Source: Clostridia bacterium
GTDB lineage: Bacteria > Bacillota > Clostridia > Oscillospirales > Oscillospiraceae
Reading direction: 5' to 3'
Assembly (NCBI GenBank): GCA_021153265.1
Contig: JAGKTU010000102.1
Span: 1 to 9,519 of the forward strand
DNA: 9,519 bases
Below are positions 1-5,710 of the stretch, piece by piece. The notes under the pieces are model-generated. The model searched no databases. It had not been told where the DNA came from and worked only from the letters and a program-made list of their open reading frames with translations. Position 1 is the first letter of the stretch; each line of letters opens with the position of its first letter. The position numbers and the translations under genes are program-made.

Positions 1-3000
1 CAGCATGTCGACCATGAGAGCTTTGGACTCGGCATCCTTCTTGTCCACATTACGCATAACGTAGCTCTGGATAGAGTCGACGTACTCGTTGCTGATGGCC
101 TCGCCCTTTGCGTTGTAGATGACGATGGAAACTTCGTCAGCCATCTGCTTGGCAGCGATGTTGCTGTAGCCGAAGACGTAGTGGGTCTTGCCGCCGATGG
201 TTGCAGTGGTCCACTTATCAGCGGGGATGGTCTGAGCATTGCCGGCCATGGTAGCCTTGGCGTAAGCACCGGTGAAGTCGATACCGTCAACCTTGGGGAA
301 TGCGAAATTCATACCCAGAGCATTGCCCATGTCGATCTGGGAGAAGGCGATGTTGAACTTGGGGATTTCCACAGTGGGAACGGTGTAGCTCAGAGTAAGG
401 GTATCGTCCTCATTGACGACCAGAGTGAAGGTAACTTCCACGCCACCGGGAACAAAGAACTTATTATGCTCGATATTGAGGGCGGTATTATACAGGGTGA
501 CGGTTGTGGTCTCCATGCCCAGCCAGCCGTCGGTCATGTACCAGTTGGTGTTGTTCGTGGTCTTGATGAAGACGTAGCTGTCCTGCTGGAAGGTAACGGT
601 GAGTTTACCGTCCACAAACTTATACTCGCCCATATTCTGGCTGTCGCCCTCGCAGCCGTAGTCTGCGCCGTTGATGTAGCCGATGAGGTAGTAATCCAGC
701 TGGGTGACAGGTTCGGCTGCGCCGCACCAGAAGCATTTGCCGTTCACATAGTTGTGGTCAACAGTAGAGGTGCGGTCGGAGGTATAGCTGCTGCCGCAAG
801 TGGAACAGGTATGGGTGGTAAAGCCAGCATTGGAGCAGGTAGGCTCAGTCACAACGGTGCTGTAGCTGTGGCCGGTAGAGGAAACTCCCTCGGTGTAGCT
901 GTTGCCGCAGCCGGAGCAGGTGTAGGTTTTCGCACCGGCTTCGCTGCAAGTGGGCTGCTTGGTGATGGTGGCGGTATAGCTATGACCGGTGGAAGCCGTC
1001 CGGTTGTCAATATAGCTGTGGCCACAGGCGGAGCAAGTATGGGTGGTATAGCCGTCGGCAGTGCAGGTGGGGGCGGTCACAACGGTTTCATAGCTATGAT
1101 CGAGGACAGGAATCGTTTCGGTGTAGCTATCGGAACACTTGGAGCAGGTGTAGACCGTTTTACCAGCCTTGGAGCAGGTAGACTCGGTCACAACAGCTTT
1201 GTAGTTATGGCCGGTGGAAGGGATCTTCTCGGTGTAGCTGTCGCCGCAGCCGGCGCACTTATAGGTCTTGACGCCATCGGCCACACAGGTAGCCTTGGTG
1301 GTGACGGTGCCCTTATAGCTGTGGGTATGGGCGGGAGCGTAGCCATTGAAGCCGTATTTCTTCACGATGGAGGGGTAATCCTTATAGCAAACGTCGCCAT
1401 CGTAGGGACCGTAGTTGCCGATCCAGACGCTGTCAGTATACTGGTACATACCACTCTGGGTGCTGTACTTGGGACCGTAAACGGTGTAATCGTCGGTTCC
1501 GTCATAGCCGTTTCCGCCGGAGGCCACATAATGTGCCACCCAGAACTCATAGCGCTTGCAAATCTCGCTCATGGGGAGCAGGGTGGAGAAATAGCTGCCG
1601 GTGTAGATGCCCACCAGATAGCCCTCCTCGGCCAGCTTGTCCATGAAGGTCAGGCAGATCTGCTTGGAGGTGTTGGAACTGAGGGACTGCTGGCTTGCAT
1701 CTTCATAGTCGAAGTAGATGGGATACTCAAAGGTCTTTCCGCTGATATAGGTGAGCATATCCTCGGCATCCCGGGCGGCAGTTCCCGTATCCGTTGCGTA
1801 GGAATAGTAGTAAGCGCCGATATCCAGACCGGCTGCGCGGGCCTTGGTATAGTAGGTCTCGAACAGGGTGTCCTTACCCTTGGTGGTGCCGGCGCGGAGG
1901 ATGACGAAGTCATAGCCGGCGTTTTTGATCTTCTTGAAATCCAGATTGCTGCCCTGCCAGCTGGATACATCCAGACCGAAGGCTACATATTCGCCGGTGC
2001 CGTTCTTGCCGCCCGCATAACCGCGGTCGTAGCCGTTGTCGCCATCGACCACGCTGTCGCCGGTAGAACCGCCGCCCACGGGATCGCCTTCGCTGACGGT
2101 TCCGGGGATGATCAGCTTGCCGGCCTTCAGCAGATCCAGAAGGACGGTGTTCTGCTCAATGGTGCCGGAGAAATCCTCGATGCCGTTGACCTTTGCAATG
2201 CTGCACTGCAGATCCCAATCCAGGGTCACGCCGATGTCCGCCATGCCCTCGTACAGATTGCCGCAGGAGGAAGCACAGGCTGCATAGTAATTGGTGGCAA
2301 CATAGCCGGGCTTCAGAAGCTTACCGGCCTTCAGCAGAGCCAGCATCTGGTTGTTCTGCTCGGCAGTACCGGAGAAATCGGTGATGCCGTTGGCTTCTGC
2401 GATCTCGCACTGGAGGTTCCAGTCCAGATTCACGCCGATGTCCTCCATACCTTCGTGCAGCGTAGTGCTGGAGGAAGAACAGGCGTCATAGTAGCTGCTG
2501 GTGCTGGGAGTGGTGGGGGTGCTGGGAGTAGTAGGCGTGCTGGGGGCGCTGGAAGCCTTATCGGGGTCGACCAGCTTACCGGCCTTCAGCAGAGCCAGCA
2601 TCAGATTGTTCTGCTCAGCAGTGCCGGAGAAGTTGGTGATGCCGTTGGCCGCTGCAATTCTGGTCTGCAGGTCCCAGTTCATGCTCACACCGATGTCTGC
2701 CAGACCTTCGTACAGGGAGACACAGGAGGAGTCACAGGCGGGATAGTAATTCTTAGTGGTGGGGGTGCTGGGGGTACTGGGCGTGCTGGGAGTGGTCTCC
2801 ACGTAGCCGGGGTTCAGCAACTTACCGGCCTTCAGCAGCGCCAGCATAGCTTCGTTCTGCTCTGCGGTGCCGGAGAAGTCGGTGATGCCGTTGGCCTCGG
2901 CGATCTCACACTGAAGGTCCCAGTTCATCTGCACACCGATGTTCGCCATGCCCTCATACAGGTAGGCACTGGAGGCGGGGCAGGCGGGGTAATACTTGGT

Positions 3001-3774
3001 GGTGATGGTGGAGCTGGCGCCGGGGGCGATGACATCGCTATCGGTGGAGCCGGAAGAACTGGTGGGGGCGGCAGGGACAGTGCCGTAGTAACGGTAGATG
3101 CCGTAATAGCTGCCGTATTTTGCACCCAGTTCGCTGGGGGTGTAGGTGGAACGCTTGAGCTGAGGAGGTGTCTGCTCGGTGATCTCGATCTTGGTCAGGG
3201 TAGAACCGCTGTAGACCAGATCCGTAACCAGAACCACATGGCCCACATCGTTGGAGTTCAGACAGTCGCCCAGCTGCAGGCTGTAGGCGTTGGAAGCGGT
3301 GGCCATGCCGATGTATGTAGATACCTGGGGGATGGAATAGGTGGTTTTGCGGCTGACACCCCAGCACCAGGAAACGAAAGCGGAGCAGTCTGTGGCGAAA
3401 TAGACCGAGGAACTGCCGCCATCATAGTAGGTGGAGCGGGAAGTGTAGAAGACACTGCCTGCGGTCTTGGCAGCGGCCACAAAATCATCCACGGAAACAC
3501 CGTAACCGATGTAATAACCGCTGTTGATGGGCTGTCCGTAGGGGATCCGATAGGAAGTGCCGGCATTGAACACATAGTTGCCGTTCCAGCCGTATACCGT
3601 GGACTTAGCAGTCCATTTGATGTTATACAGGTAGTCCGCACGGGCAACAATGTTGTTCTGGGATGTGGTAGCCGCATAAACCGGGCTGGGGAGTACCCCT
3701 GCAAACAGCCCGAGCAGCATAACCGCGGTGAGGACGATACACAAAAGGCGGCTTAAAATGGTCCTTTGTTTCAT
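1..3774 (-). CDS. Giant secreted cell-wall hydrolase: NlpC/P60-like domain, four repeats, GH25 muramidase (3' end off window)
   Basis: The frame is open for 1258 codons to the left edge, so the C-terminus is missing. Residues 1-34 form a signal peptide (basic MKQR, hydrophobic core, VYA cleavage site). Residues ~40-235 look like an NlpC/P60-type cysteine peptidase or amidase: TDCSAFVSW with C130 and GHVVLV with H179. Four repeats follow from residues 261, 343, 428 and 496, joined by Thr/Ser/Pro linkers. Residues ~598-808 are a GH25 muramidase, with GLDVSSWQG (D602) and the catalytic D-x-E in FDYED (D689, E691). Residues 816-1021 are CxxC-rich repeats, ~1026-1133 a beta-sandwich-like domain, and from ~1135 a further unnamed domain starts. 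GH25 enzymes cut the MurNAc-GlcNAc bond, so an extracellular role in peptidoglycan cleavage is expected. The start at 3774 is forced: the frame is closed by TGA at 3819-3817 and no other start codon lies between. No membrane anchor is visible in the part present. Confidence 0.9.
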   Translation of the reverse strand, partial: MKQRTILSRLLCIVLTAVMLLGLFAGVLPSPVYAATTSQNNIVARADYLYNIKWTAKSTVYGWNGNYVFNAGTSYRIPYGQPINSGYYIGYGVSVDDFVAAAKTAGSVFYTSRSTYYDGGSSSVYFATDCSAFVSWCWGVSRKTTYSIPQVSTYIGMATASNAYSLQLGDCLNSNDVGHVVLVTDLVYSGSTLTKIEITEQTPPQLKRSTYTPSELGAKYGSYYGIYRYYGTVPAAPTSSSGSTDSDVIAPGASSTITTKYYPACPASSAYLYEGMANIGVQMNWDLQCEIAEANGITDFSGTAEQNEAMLALLKAGKLLNPGYVETTPSTPSTPSTPTTKNYYPACDSSCVSLYEGLADIGVSMNWDLQTRIAAANGITNFSGTAEQNNLMLALLKAGKLVDPDKASSAPSTPTTPSTPTTPSTSSYYDACSSSSTTLHEGMEDIGVNLDWNLQCEIAEANGITDFSGTAEQNNQMLALLKAGKLLKPGYVATNYYAACASSCGNLYEGMADIGVTLDWDLQCSIAKVNGIEDFSGTIEQNTVLLDLLKAGKLIIPGTVSEGDPVGGGSTGDSVVDGDNGYDRGYAGGKNGTGEYVAFGLDVSSWQGSNLDFKKIKNAGYDFVILRAGTTKGKDTLFETYYTKARAAGLDIGAYYYSYATDTGTAARDAEDMLTYISGKTFEYPIYFDYEDASQQSLSSNTSKQICLTFMDKLAEEGYLVGIYTGSYFSTLLPMSEICKRYEFWVAHYVASGGNGYDGTDDYTVYGPKYSTQSGMYQYTDSVWIGNYGPYDGDVCYKDYPSIVKKYGFNGYAPAHTHSYKGTVTTKATCVADGVKTYKCAGCGDSYTEKIPSTGHNYKAVVTESTCSKAGKTVYTCSKCSDSYTETIPVLDHSYETVVTAPTCTADGYTTHTCSACGHSYIDNRTASTGHSYTATITKQPTCSEAGAKTYTCSGCGNSYTEGVSSTGHSYSTVVTEPTCSNAGFTTHTCSTCGSSYTSDRTSTVDHNYVNGKCFWCGAAEPVTQLDYYLIGYINGADYGCEGDSQNMGEYKFVDGKLTVTFQQDSYVFIKTTNNTNWYMTDGWLGMETTTVTLYNTALNIEHNKFFVPGGVEVTFTLVVNEDDTLTLSYTVPTVEIPKFNIAFSQIDMGNALGMNFAFPKVDGIDFTGAYAKATMAGNAQTIPADKWTTATIGGKTHYVFGYSNIAAKQMADEVSIVIYNAKGEAISNEYVDSIQSYVMRNVDKKDAESKALMVDML
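712..1329 (-). repeat. Cys-rich CxxC repeat block (five full units plus a partial one)
   Basis: Residues 816-1021 contain five copies of a ~38-residue unit: HSY or HNY, then a TC pair followed by x-A-G or A-D-G, then a CSxC/CAGC pair and SYT. A shortened last unit ends CFWCGAAEP. Each unit has one single Cys and one C-x-x-C pair, a zinc-ribbon-like spacing. Such blocks are frequent in large extracellular proteins of Clostridia. Metal binding or disulphide formation is possible but not demonstrable here. Confidence 0.75.
2104..2994 (-). repeat. Four tandem ~62-residue protein repeats inside the GH25 gene
   Basis: Each unit begins YY-x-A-C and carries LYEGMADIGV, then NWDLQ, then IAEANGITDFSGTAEQN and ends LLKAGKLL-x-P. 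Units start at residues 261, 343, 428 and 496. The first three spacers hold Pro/Thr/Ser linkers such as TPSTPSTPSTPTT; the fourth leads to a Gly-rich linker before the GH25 domain. From memory, similar units with NGI-x-x-(Y/F)SGTA-x-QN and LLK-x-GKLI occur at the ends of clostridial and phage GH25 and amidase proteins. I infer a cell-wall-binding role; this is not shown by the sequence. Confidence 0.8.
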
Positions 3775-3784
3775 ACTGTCGCAT

Positions 3785-3817
3785 GGTACAGCTGAAAAGC
3801 TGCACCATACCTCCTTT
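3785..3817 (-). promoter_or_regulatory. Shine-Dalgarno plus bridging hairpin ahead of the GH25 gene
   Basis: Reading the minus strand, AAAGGAGGT sits at 3817-3809 but the start codon is at 3774, 34 nt away, with no closer purine-rich site. Between them is a 9-bp stem (GGTGCAGCT at 3806-3798 with AGCTGTACC at 3793-3785, one G-U pair, loop TTTC). If it folds, about 12 nt remain between the Shine-Dalgarno and ATG, close to normal. That the hairpin brings them together is inference, by analogy with the folded initiation regions known for phage T4 genes 25 and 38. Confidence 0.6.
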
Positions 3818-3893
3818 CAATCGTTCTGTGTCAGGGCGGGGTGCTACCCAAACAACCCCATATTAATATAAATACATCATTTGTGGATAAAAA

Positions 3894-3922
3894 AGGTAAC
3901 CTGATTTCAGACAGATTGTCAA
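3894..3922 (-). promoter_or_regulatory. Weak candidate promoter for the GH25 gene
   Basis: On the minus strand a perfect TTGACA (3922-3917) is followed after 17 nt by TTACCT (3899-3894), which matches the -10 consensus poorly. An AT-rich stretch with TATATT and TAATAT around 3860-3875 offers other -10 options without a good -35. The gene needs a promoter here because a terminator lies just upstream at 3988-4030, but which hexamers are used is unclear. Confidence 0.25.
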
Positions 3923-3975
3923 AAAGCAAAAAGCCTCCATAATGCACAATAACATTTGCCGTAGATTGTCAAAAA
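3913..3975. repeat. 13-bp direct repeat, two copies 50 bp apart
   Basis: The sequence AGATTGTCAAAAA occurs exactly at 3913-3925 and 3963-3975. Read on the minus strand each copy contains TTGACA. The copies lie upstream of the giant hydrolase and could be two -35 elements, paired operator sites, or a small duplication. Confidence 0.5.
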
Positions 3976-3980
3976 CGCCA

Positions 3981-4030
3981 ACAAAATACGCCTGCTCGCC
4001 CGACTCAAAACGAGCCGGGCAAGCAGGCGT
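3981..4030 (-). terminator. Strong Rho-independent terminator, minus strand
   Basis: A 19-bp stem pairs 4030-4012 with 4006-3988 around a 5-nt loop and is followed on the minus strand by ATTTTGTT. On the plus strand two positions are A-C mismatches; in the minus-strand RNA they become G-U pairs, giving an unbroken stem. This and the T-rich tail set the orientation as leftward. It ends transcription coming from the displaced spo0A tail and the promoter at 4257-4285. Confidence 0.8.
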
Positions 4031-4072
4031 GTTTATGGGTTCAAATGCGTGCGGAATGTTCCGAAAGTGTCC
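4021..4072. repeat. Second copy of the spo0A downstream flank
   Basis: Two further blocks beyond the displaced tail match the flank of the intact gene in the same order. GAAAGTGTCC at 4063-4072 equals 4799-4808. Positions 4021-4043 match 4755-4777 at 21 of 23 bases, including one terminator arm. The duplicated unit is therefore spo0A tail plus 3' flank, with about 75 bp more in the copy next to the intact gene. Confidence 0.65.
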
Positions 4073-4080
4073 GGTTTCCT

Positions 4081-4151
4081 TCAGAAATTTGCTACTTCGC
4101 TGGACTTCAGCTGAAGCTGCAATTTATCAGCGATAAGCGCAATAAATTCCG
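4081..4151 (-). pseudogene. Displaced copy of the spo0A 3' end (22 codons plus stop)
   Basis: This matches the end of the intact spo0A (4891-4961) at 66 of 71 positions; the first 36 bp, from the stop codon inward, are identical. Read on the minus strand it encodes the same 22 residues (EFIALIADKLQ to SEVANF) and a TGA stop. All five differences fall at third codon positions and are silent. Beyond EF the match stops: the intact gene reads KPTNS, this copy reads APPLA. Silent-only divergence means the fragment came from a spo0A under selection, not from drift after a local break. It is either the host end displaced by an integrating element or the relic of a second spo0A. Confidence 0.85.
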
Positions 4152-4256
4152 CCAGAGGGGGTGCTGAGAACCGCCACAAAACAAGAGATTTTCCGGAGTA
4201 GTTTATTGCTTTCTTTGTTGGTCAATGCACCGATGCTTCATCGGGCTTGTAGCACT

Positions 4257-4285
4257 ATTATAGTAAATCCCAACATTAAGGTCAA
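4257..4285 (-). promoter_or_regulatory. Near-consensus sigma-A promoter, leftward
   Basis: On the minus strand TTGACC (4285-4280) is separated by exactly 17 nt from a perfect TATAAT (4262-4257). This is the best promoter match in the window. It points leftward into the displaced spo0A tail, with no clear gene after it before the terminator at 3988-4030. Confidence 0.75.
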
Positions 4286-4286
4286 G

Positions 4287-4301
4287 TTTCAAACCAATAA
4301 A
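4287..4301 (+). repeat. 15-mer TTTCAAACC(G/A)ATAAA, inverted copy
   Basis: This copy reads TTTCAAACCAATAAA on the plus strand. Two copies with G in place of A lie on the minus strand at 4744-4730 and 4802-4788. The three copies occupy both sides of the integrase remnant, a pattern like recombinase arm-binding sites, though function is unproven. Confidence 0.5.
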
Positions 4302-4305
4302 CATC

Positions 4306-4319
4306 TGAAAAAAGTTTAT
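4306..4319. repeat. 14-bp direct repeat, left copy (partner 4779-4792)
   Basis: TGAAAAAAGTTTAT is found exactly here and at 4779-4792. The pair brackets the integrase remnant and its two hairpins, an interval of 473 bp. It could be a target-site or attachment-site duplication; the A-rich content lowers confidence. Confidence 0.5.
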
Positions 4320-4458
4320 TCGAAATATTTTGAACTATTTTGTGTCAGAAATAAATGAGATGGCCCCAAATACAGCCACCATCAAAGTTTTTCAACTTAT
4401 ATTATCTAGGCATCATCTTGCATCAAGTCACCATCATCTATCATCAACTGCATATCAA

Positions 4459-4486
4459 AAGGGGAGAAGTTCGAACTTCTCCCCTT
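4459..4486 (-). terminator. Perfect 28-bp palindrome, terminator after the integrase remnant
   Basis: AAGGGGAGAAG and CTTCTCCCCTT flank TTCGAA and the whole 28 bp are self-complementary. On the minus strand the stem is followed by TTTTGAT, so it most likely terminates leftward transcription from the integrase remnant, whose stop codon lies 26 bp upstream. Confidence 0.7.
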
Positions 4487-4511
4487 CATCTTTGATTTTG
4501 GGACTGATATA

Positions 4512-4712
4512 TCAGTATATATCGAATACATATCTGACAAAACGTTCATCAGTAACCTTGTCCACGGCGAGGATGTTCATTTCCTCCATGCACCATCTTT
4601 CAAAAAGCCTTAGGGTCTGCTCATAGCTTTTCATGGTTTTTTCTCTTAATTGGGTGCTGCGGCAATAAACCATAAATTCATCGATCTGCCAATCAAAATC
4701 CAAACAAATCAT
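4512..4712 (-). pseudogene. Tyrosine recombinase (integrase) remnant, N-terminal domain only
   Basis: The 66 codons encode a core-binding (SAM-like) N-terminal domain of a phage or transposon integrase. Typical features are WQIDEFMVYCR, then EKTMKSYEQTLRLFERWC, then a TDERFVRYVFDIY helix. The full family runs to several hundred residues with a catalytic domain (R-H-R-H-Y), which is absent: TGA at 4514-4512 is followed within 26 bp by a terminator. Its Shine-Dalgarno AGGAG (4726-4722) is 9 nt from the ATG but is buried in a hairpin. The gene is more AT-rich than its neighbours, in keeping with mobile origin. It lies between the intact spo0A and the displaced spo0A tail, as expected for an element integrated at a gene's 3' end. 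It could still make a short protein, but I read it as truncated and non-functional. Confidence 0.75.
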
Positions 4713-4716
4713 AACA

Positions 4717-4768
4717 AAACACTCCTGTCTTTATCGGTTTGAAATGGGCCAATAAAGCAGGAGTGTTT
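4717..4768 (-). terminator. Hairpin after spo0A, terminator that also masks the integrase ribosome binding site
   Basis: AAACACTCCTG (4717-4727) pairs with CAGGAGTGTTT (4758-4768). The stem continues with CTTTAT/ATAAAG after a one-base bulge and closes on a 17-nt loop. In minus-strand RNA it is followed by TGTTATG. It lies 120 bp after the spo0A stop and can act as its terminator. The arm nearest the integrase start contains that gene's AGGAG, so readthrough RNA would have the site paired. Confidence 0.65.
4730..4744 (-). repeat. 15-mer TTTCAAACCGATAAA, copy in hairpin loop
   Basis: An exact match to the copy at 4802-4788, in the same orientation and 58 bp away. It forms part of the stem and loop of the hairpin at 4717-4768. 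Confidence 0.55.
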
Positions 4769-4778
4769 ATAGGTTCAG

Positions 4779-4792
4779 TGAAAAAAGTTTAT
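4779..4792. repeat. 14-bp direct repeat, right copy (partner 4306-4319)
   Basis: This is the second exact copy of TGAAAAAAGTTTAT, located between the hairpin at 4717-4768 and the spo0A stop codon. Confidence 0.5.
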
Positions 4793-4802
4793 CGGTTTGA
4801 AA
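4788..4802 (-). repeat. 15-mer TTTCAAACCGATAAA, copy near the spo0A end
   Basis: An exact match to the copy at 4744-4730. It overlaps the end of the 14-bp repeat at 4779-4792. Confidence 0.55.
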
Positions 4803-4890
4803 GTGTCCATCCCTCGTATACGCGCAAAGAATAGGCTGGTCTGAATGCCGATTTACCACTTCCAAAAGTTTAGGAAACTCTGCGTTTTCT

Positions 4891-4961
4891 TCAGAAATTT
4901 GCTACTTCGCTGGACTTCAGCTGAAGTTGCAATTTGTCAGCGATAAGGGCGATGAATTCCG
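4891..4961. repeat. spo0A 3'-end repeat, intact-gene copy (possible attachment site)
   Basis: This partner of 4081-4151 contains the 36-bp identical core (4891-4926) with the palindrome CTTCAGCTGAAG at 4915-4926. A symmetric core inside a gene's 3' end is what tyrosine recombinases often use as attachment site; assignment as an att site is inference. Confidence 0.5.
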
Positions 4962-5670
4962 AATTCGTCGGTTTTCCCTTGGTATTGCTGACGGTATAGC
5001 CGAAAAATCTTTGCAAAGTGTCCAGGTCGCCACGGTCCCAGGCAACCTCAATGGCATGGCGGATGGCTCTTTCCACTCTGGAAGGCGTGGTCTGGAAGGT
5101 CTTTGCCACCTGAGGGTACAATACCTTGGTGATGGCGTTGATCACATCCATATCATTCACCGCGATGATGATGGCCTCTCTTAAATACTGGTAGCCCTTA
5201 ATGTGGGCAGGGACACCGATTTCGTGGATGATGCCGGTGACCAGCGACTCGATGCTGGTCTTGCTTCCGCGGCTGACCGGGGGCAACCGGAGGCTCTCCC
5301 CACCCCGGATCTCCTCCAGCCGCTCCACCAGCGCGGTCAGGTCGCAGGGCTTCAGCATCAGATAGCGAATGCCTAAGTTTGCTGCAGCCGAAGATACGTA
5401 TTCTGTGACGAACACCGAGGTGGCCAGTGTCACCGGCTTGCGATCCATATCCGCGATGGCTTTCATGACGCTGATTCCGTCCTGCTTGGAAAGCATCAGA
5501 TCCAAAACCAGAACGTCCGGCTTTTTCTCCCGGATCATGCGGATCGCCTGCTCCCCATCGCCCGCCGTTCCGATAACCTGAAAACCGCCGGCTCTACTCA
5601 GAGCCCCGGATAAACCGCTGCAGAATTCCTCTGTGCTGTCAGCAATCAATACTGTAGTACAATGTTCCAT
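4891..5670 (-). CDS. spo0A: Spo0A, sporulation transcription factor and response regulator
   Basis: The 259-residue product is close to the ~267 of Bacillus Spo0A. Residues 1-125 are the receiver domain with phosphoacceptor D57 (VLVLDLML), an ATS motif near residue 84 and K107 (LMLKP). Residues ~137-253 are the Spo0A-specific DNA-binding domain, including TTPSRVERAIRHAIEVAW at ~194-211 and KPTNSEFIALIADKL near the end. Spo0A receives phosphate through the sporulation phosphorelay or directly from kinases and binds 0A boxes (TGNCGAA). The start at 5670 fits the Shine-Dalgarno AGGAGAGGAAG just upstream; an upstream in-frame ATG at 5751-5749 overlaps the promoter region and is rejected. Oddities: the acidic pair of the receiver is D11-S12 rather than two acids, the last ~22 codons are duplicated at 4081-4151, and spoIVB, its usual neighbour in Bacillus and many Clostridia, is not present upstream. 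Confidence 0.95.
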   Translation of the reverse strand: MEHCTTVLIADSTEEFCSGLSGALSRAGGFQVIGTAGDGEQAIRMIREKKPDVLVLDLMLSKQDGISVMKAIADMDRKPVTLATSVFVTEYVSSAAANLGIRYLMLKPCDLTALVERLEEIRGGESLRLPPVSRGSKTSIESLVTGIIHEIGVPAHIKGYQYLREAIIIAVNDMDVINAITKVLYPQVAKTFQTTPSRVERAIRHAIEVAWDRGDLDTLQRFFGYTVSNTKGKPTNSEFIALIADKLQLQLKSSEVANF

Positions 5671-5710
5671 AACTTCCTCTCCTGTCAATGTGAATTTTCT
5701 CCCCAAATAT

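Larger units (their letters stand above)
3981..4250 (-). ncRNA. Candidate ~265-nt transcript unit of unknown function
   Basis: A near-consensus promoter at 4285-4257 predicts a transcript starting near 4250 and ending at the terminator at 3988-4030. It begins with a short hairpin (CCGATG/CATCGG, 4244-4230) and includes the displaced spo0A tail. The tail's frame stays open upstream to about 4220 but has no ATG and only a TTG with no convincing ribosome binding site, so a protein product is doubtful. It may be a small RNA, a leftover leader, or just readthrough in a decayed element. Confidence 0.35.
4154..4511. other. AT-rich stretch with no gene
   Basis: No coding sequence is supported here. 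It holds a minus-strand promoter (4257-4285), short repeats shared with 4730-4802 (4287-4301 and 4306-4319), a low-complexity CATCA-rich segment (about 4411-4450) and a palindromic terminator (4459-4486). Its base composition differs visibly from the GC-rich genes on both sides, in keeping with a mobile-element remnant. Confidence 0.6.

Noticed and set aside
181..3756. Plus-strand open frame of 1191 codons
   Set aside because: It is fully antisense to the giant hydrolase, whose minus-strand frame has a signal peptide, GH25 catalytic motifs and clear repeats. The plus product is a low-complexity Gly/Ala/Val-rich sequence that mirrors the sense-strand codon bias.
3623..3820. 65-codon minus-strand frame starting ATGAAAGGAGGT
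   Set aside because: It overlaps the start of the giant hydrolase out of frame, has no ribosome binding site ahead of its first ATG, and its product looks like a frame-shifted reading of the signal-peptide region.
4411..4450. CATCA-rich stretch considered as a CRISPR or tandem array
   Set aside because: The units are too short and irregular, without regular spacers.
4406..4453. 15-residue minus-strand mini-frame (MQLMIDDGDLMQDDA)
   Set aside because: It lies in the CATCA-rich low-complexity stretch just after a terminator and has no ribosome binding site; its acidic look comes from the GATGAT repeats.
4161..4626. Short plus-strand frames of 65 and 98 codons
   Set aside because: They have no ribosome binding sites or recognisable products, and run across the terminator palindrome and antisense to the integrase remnant.
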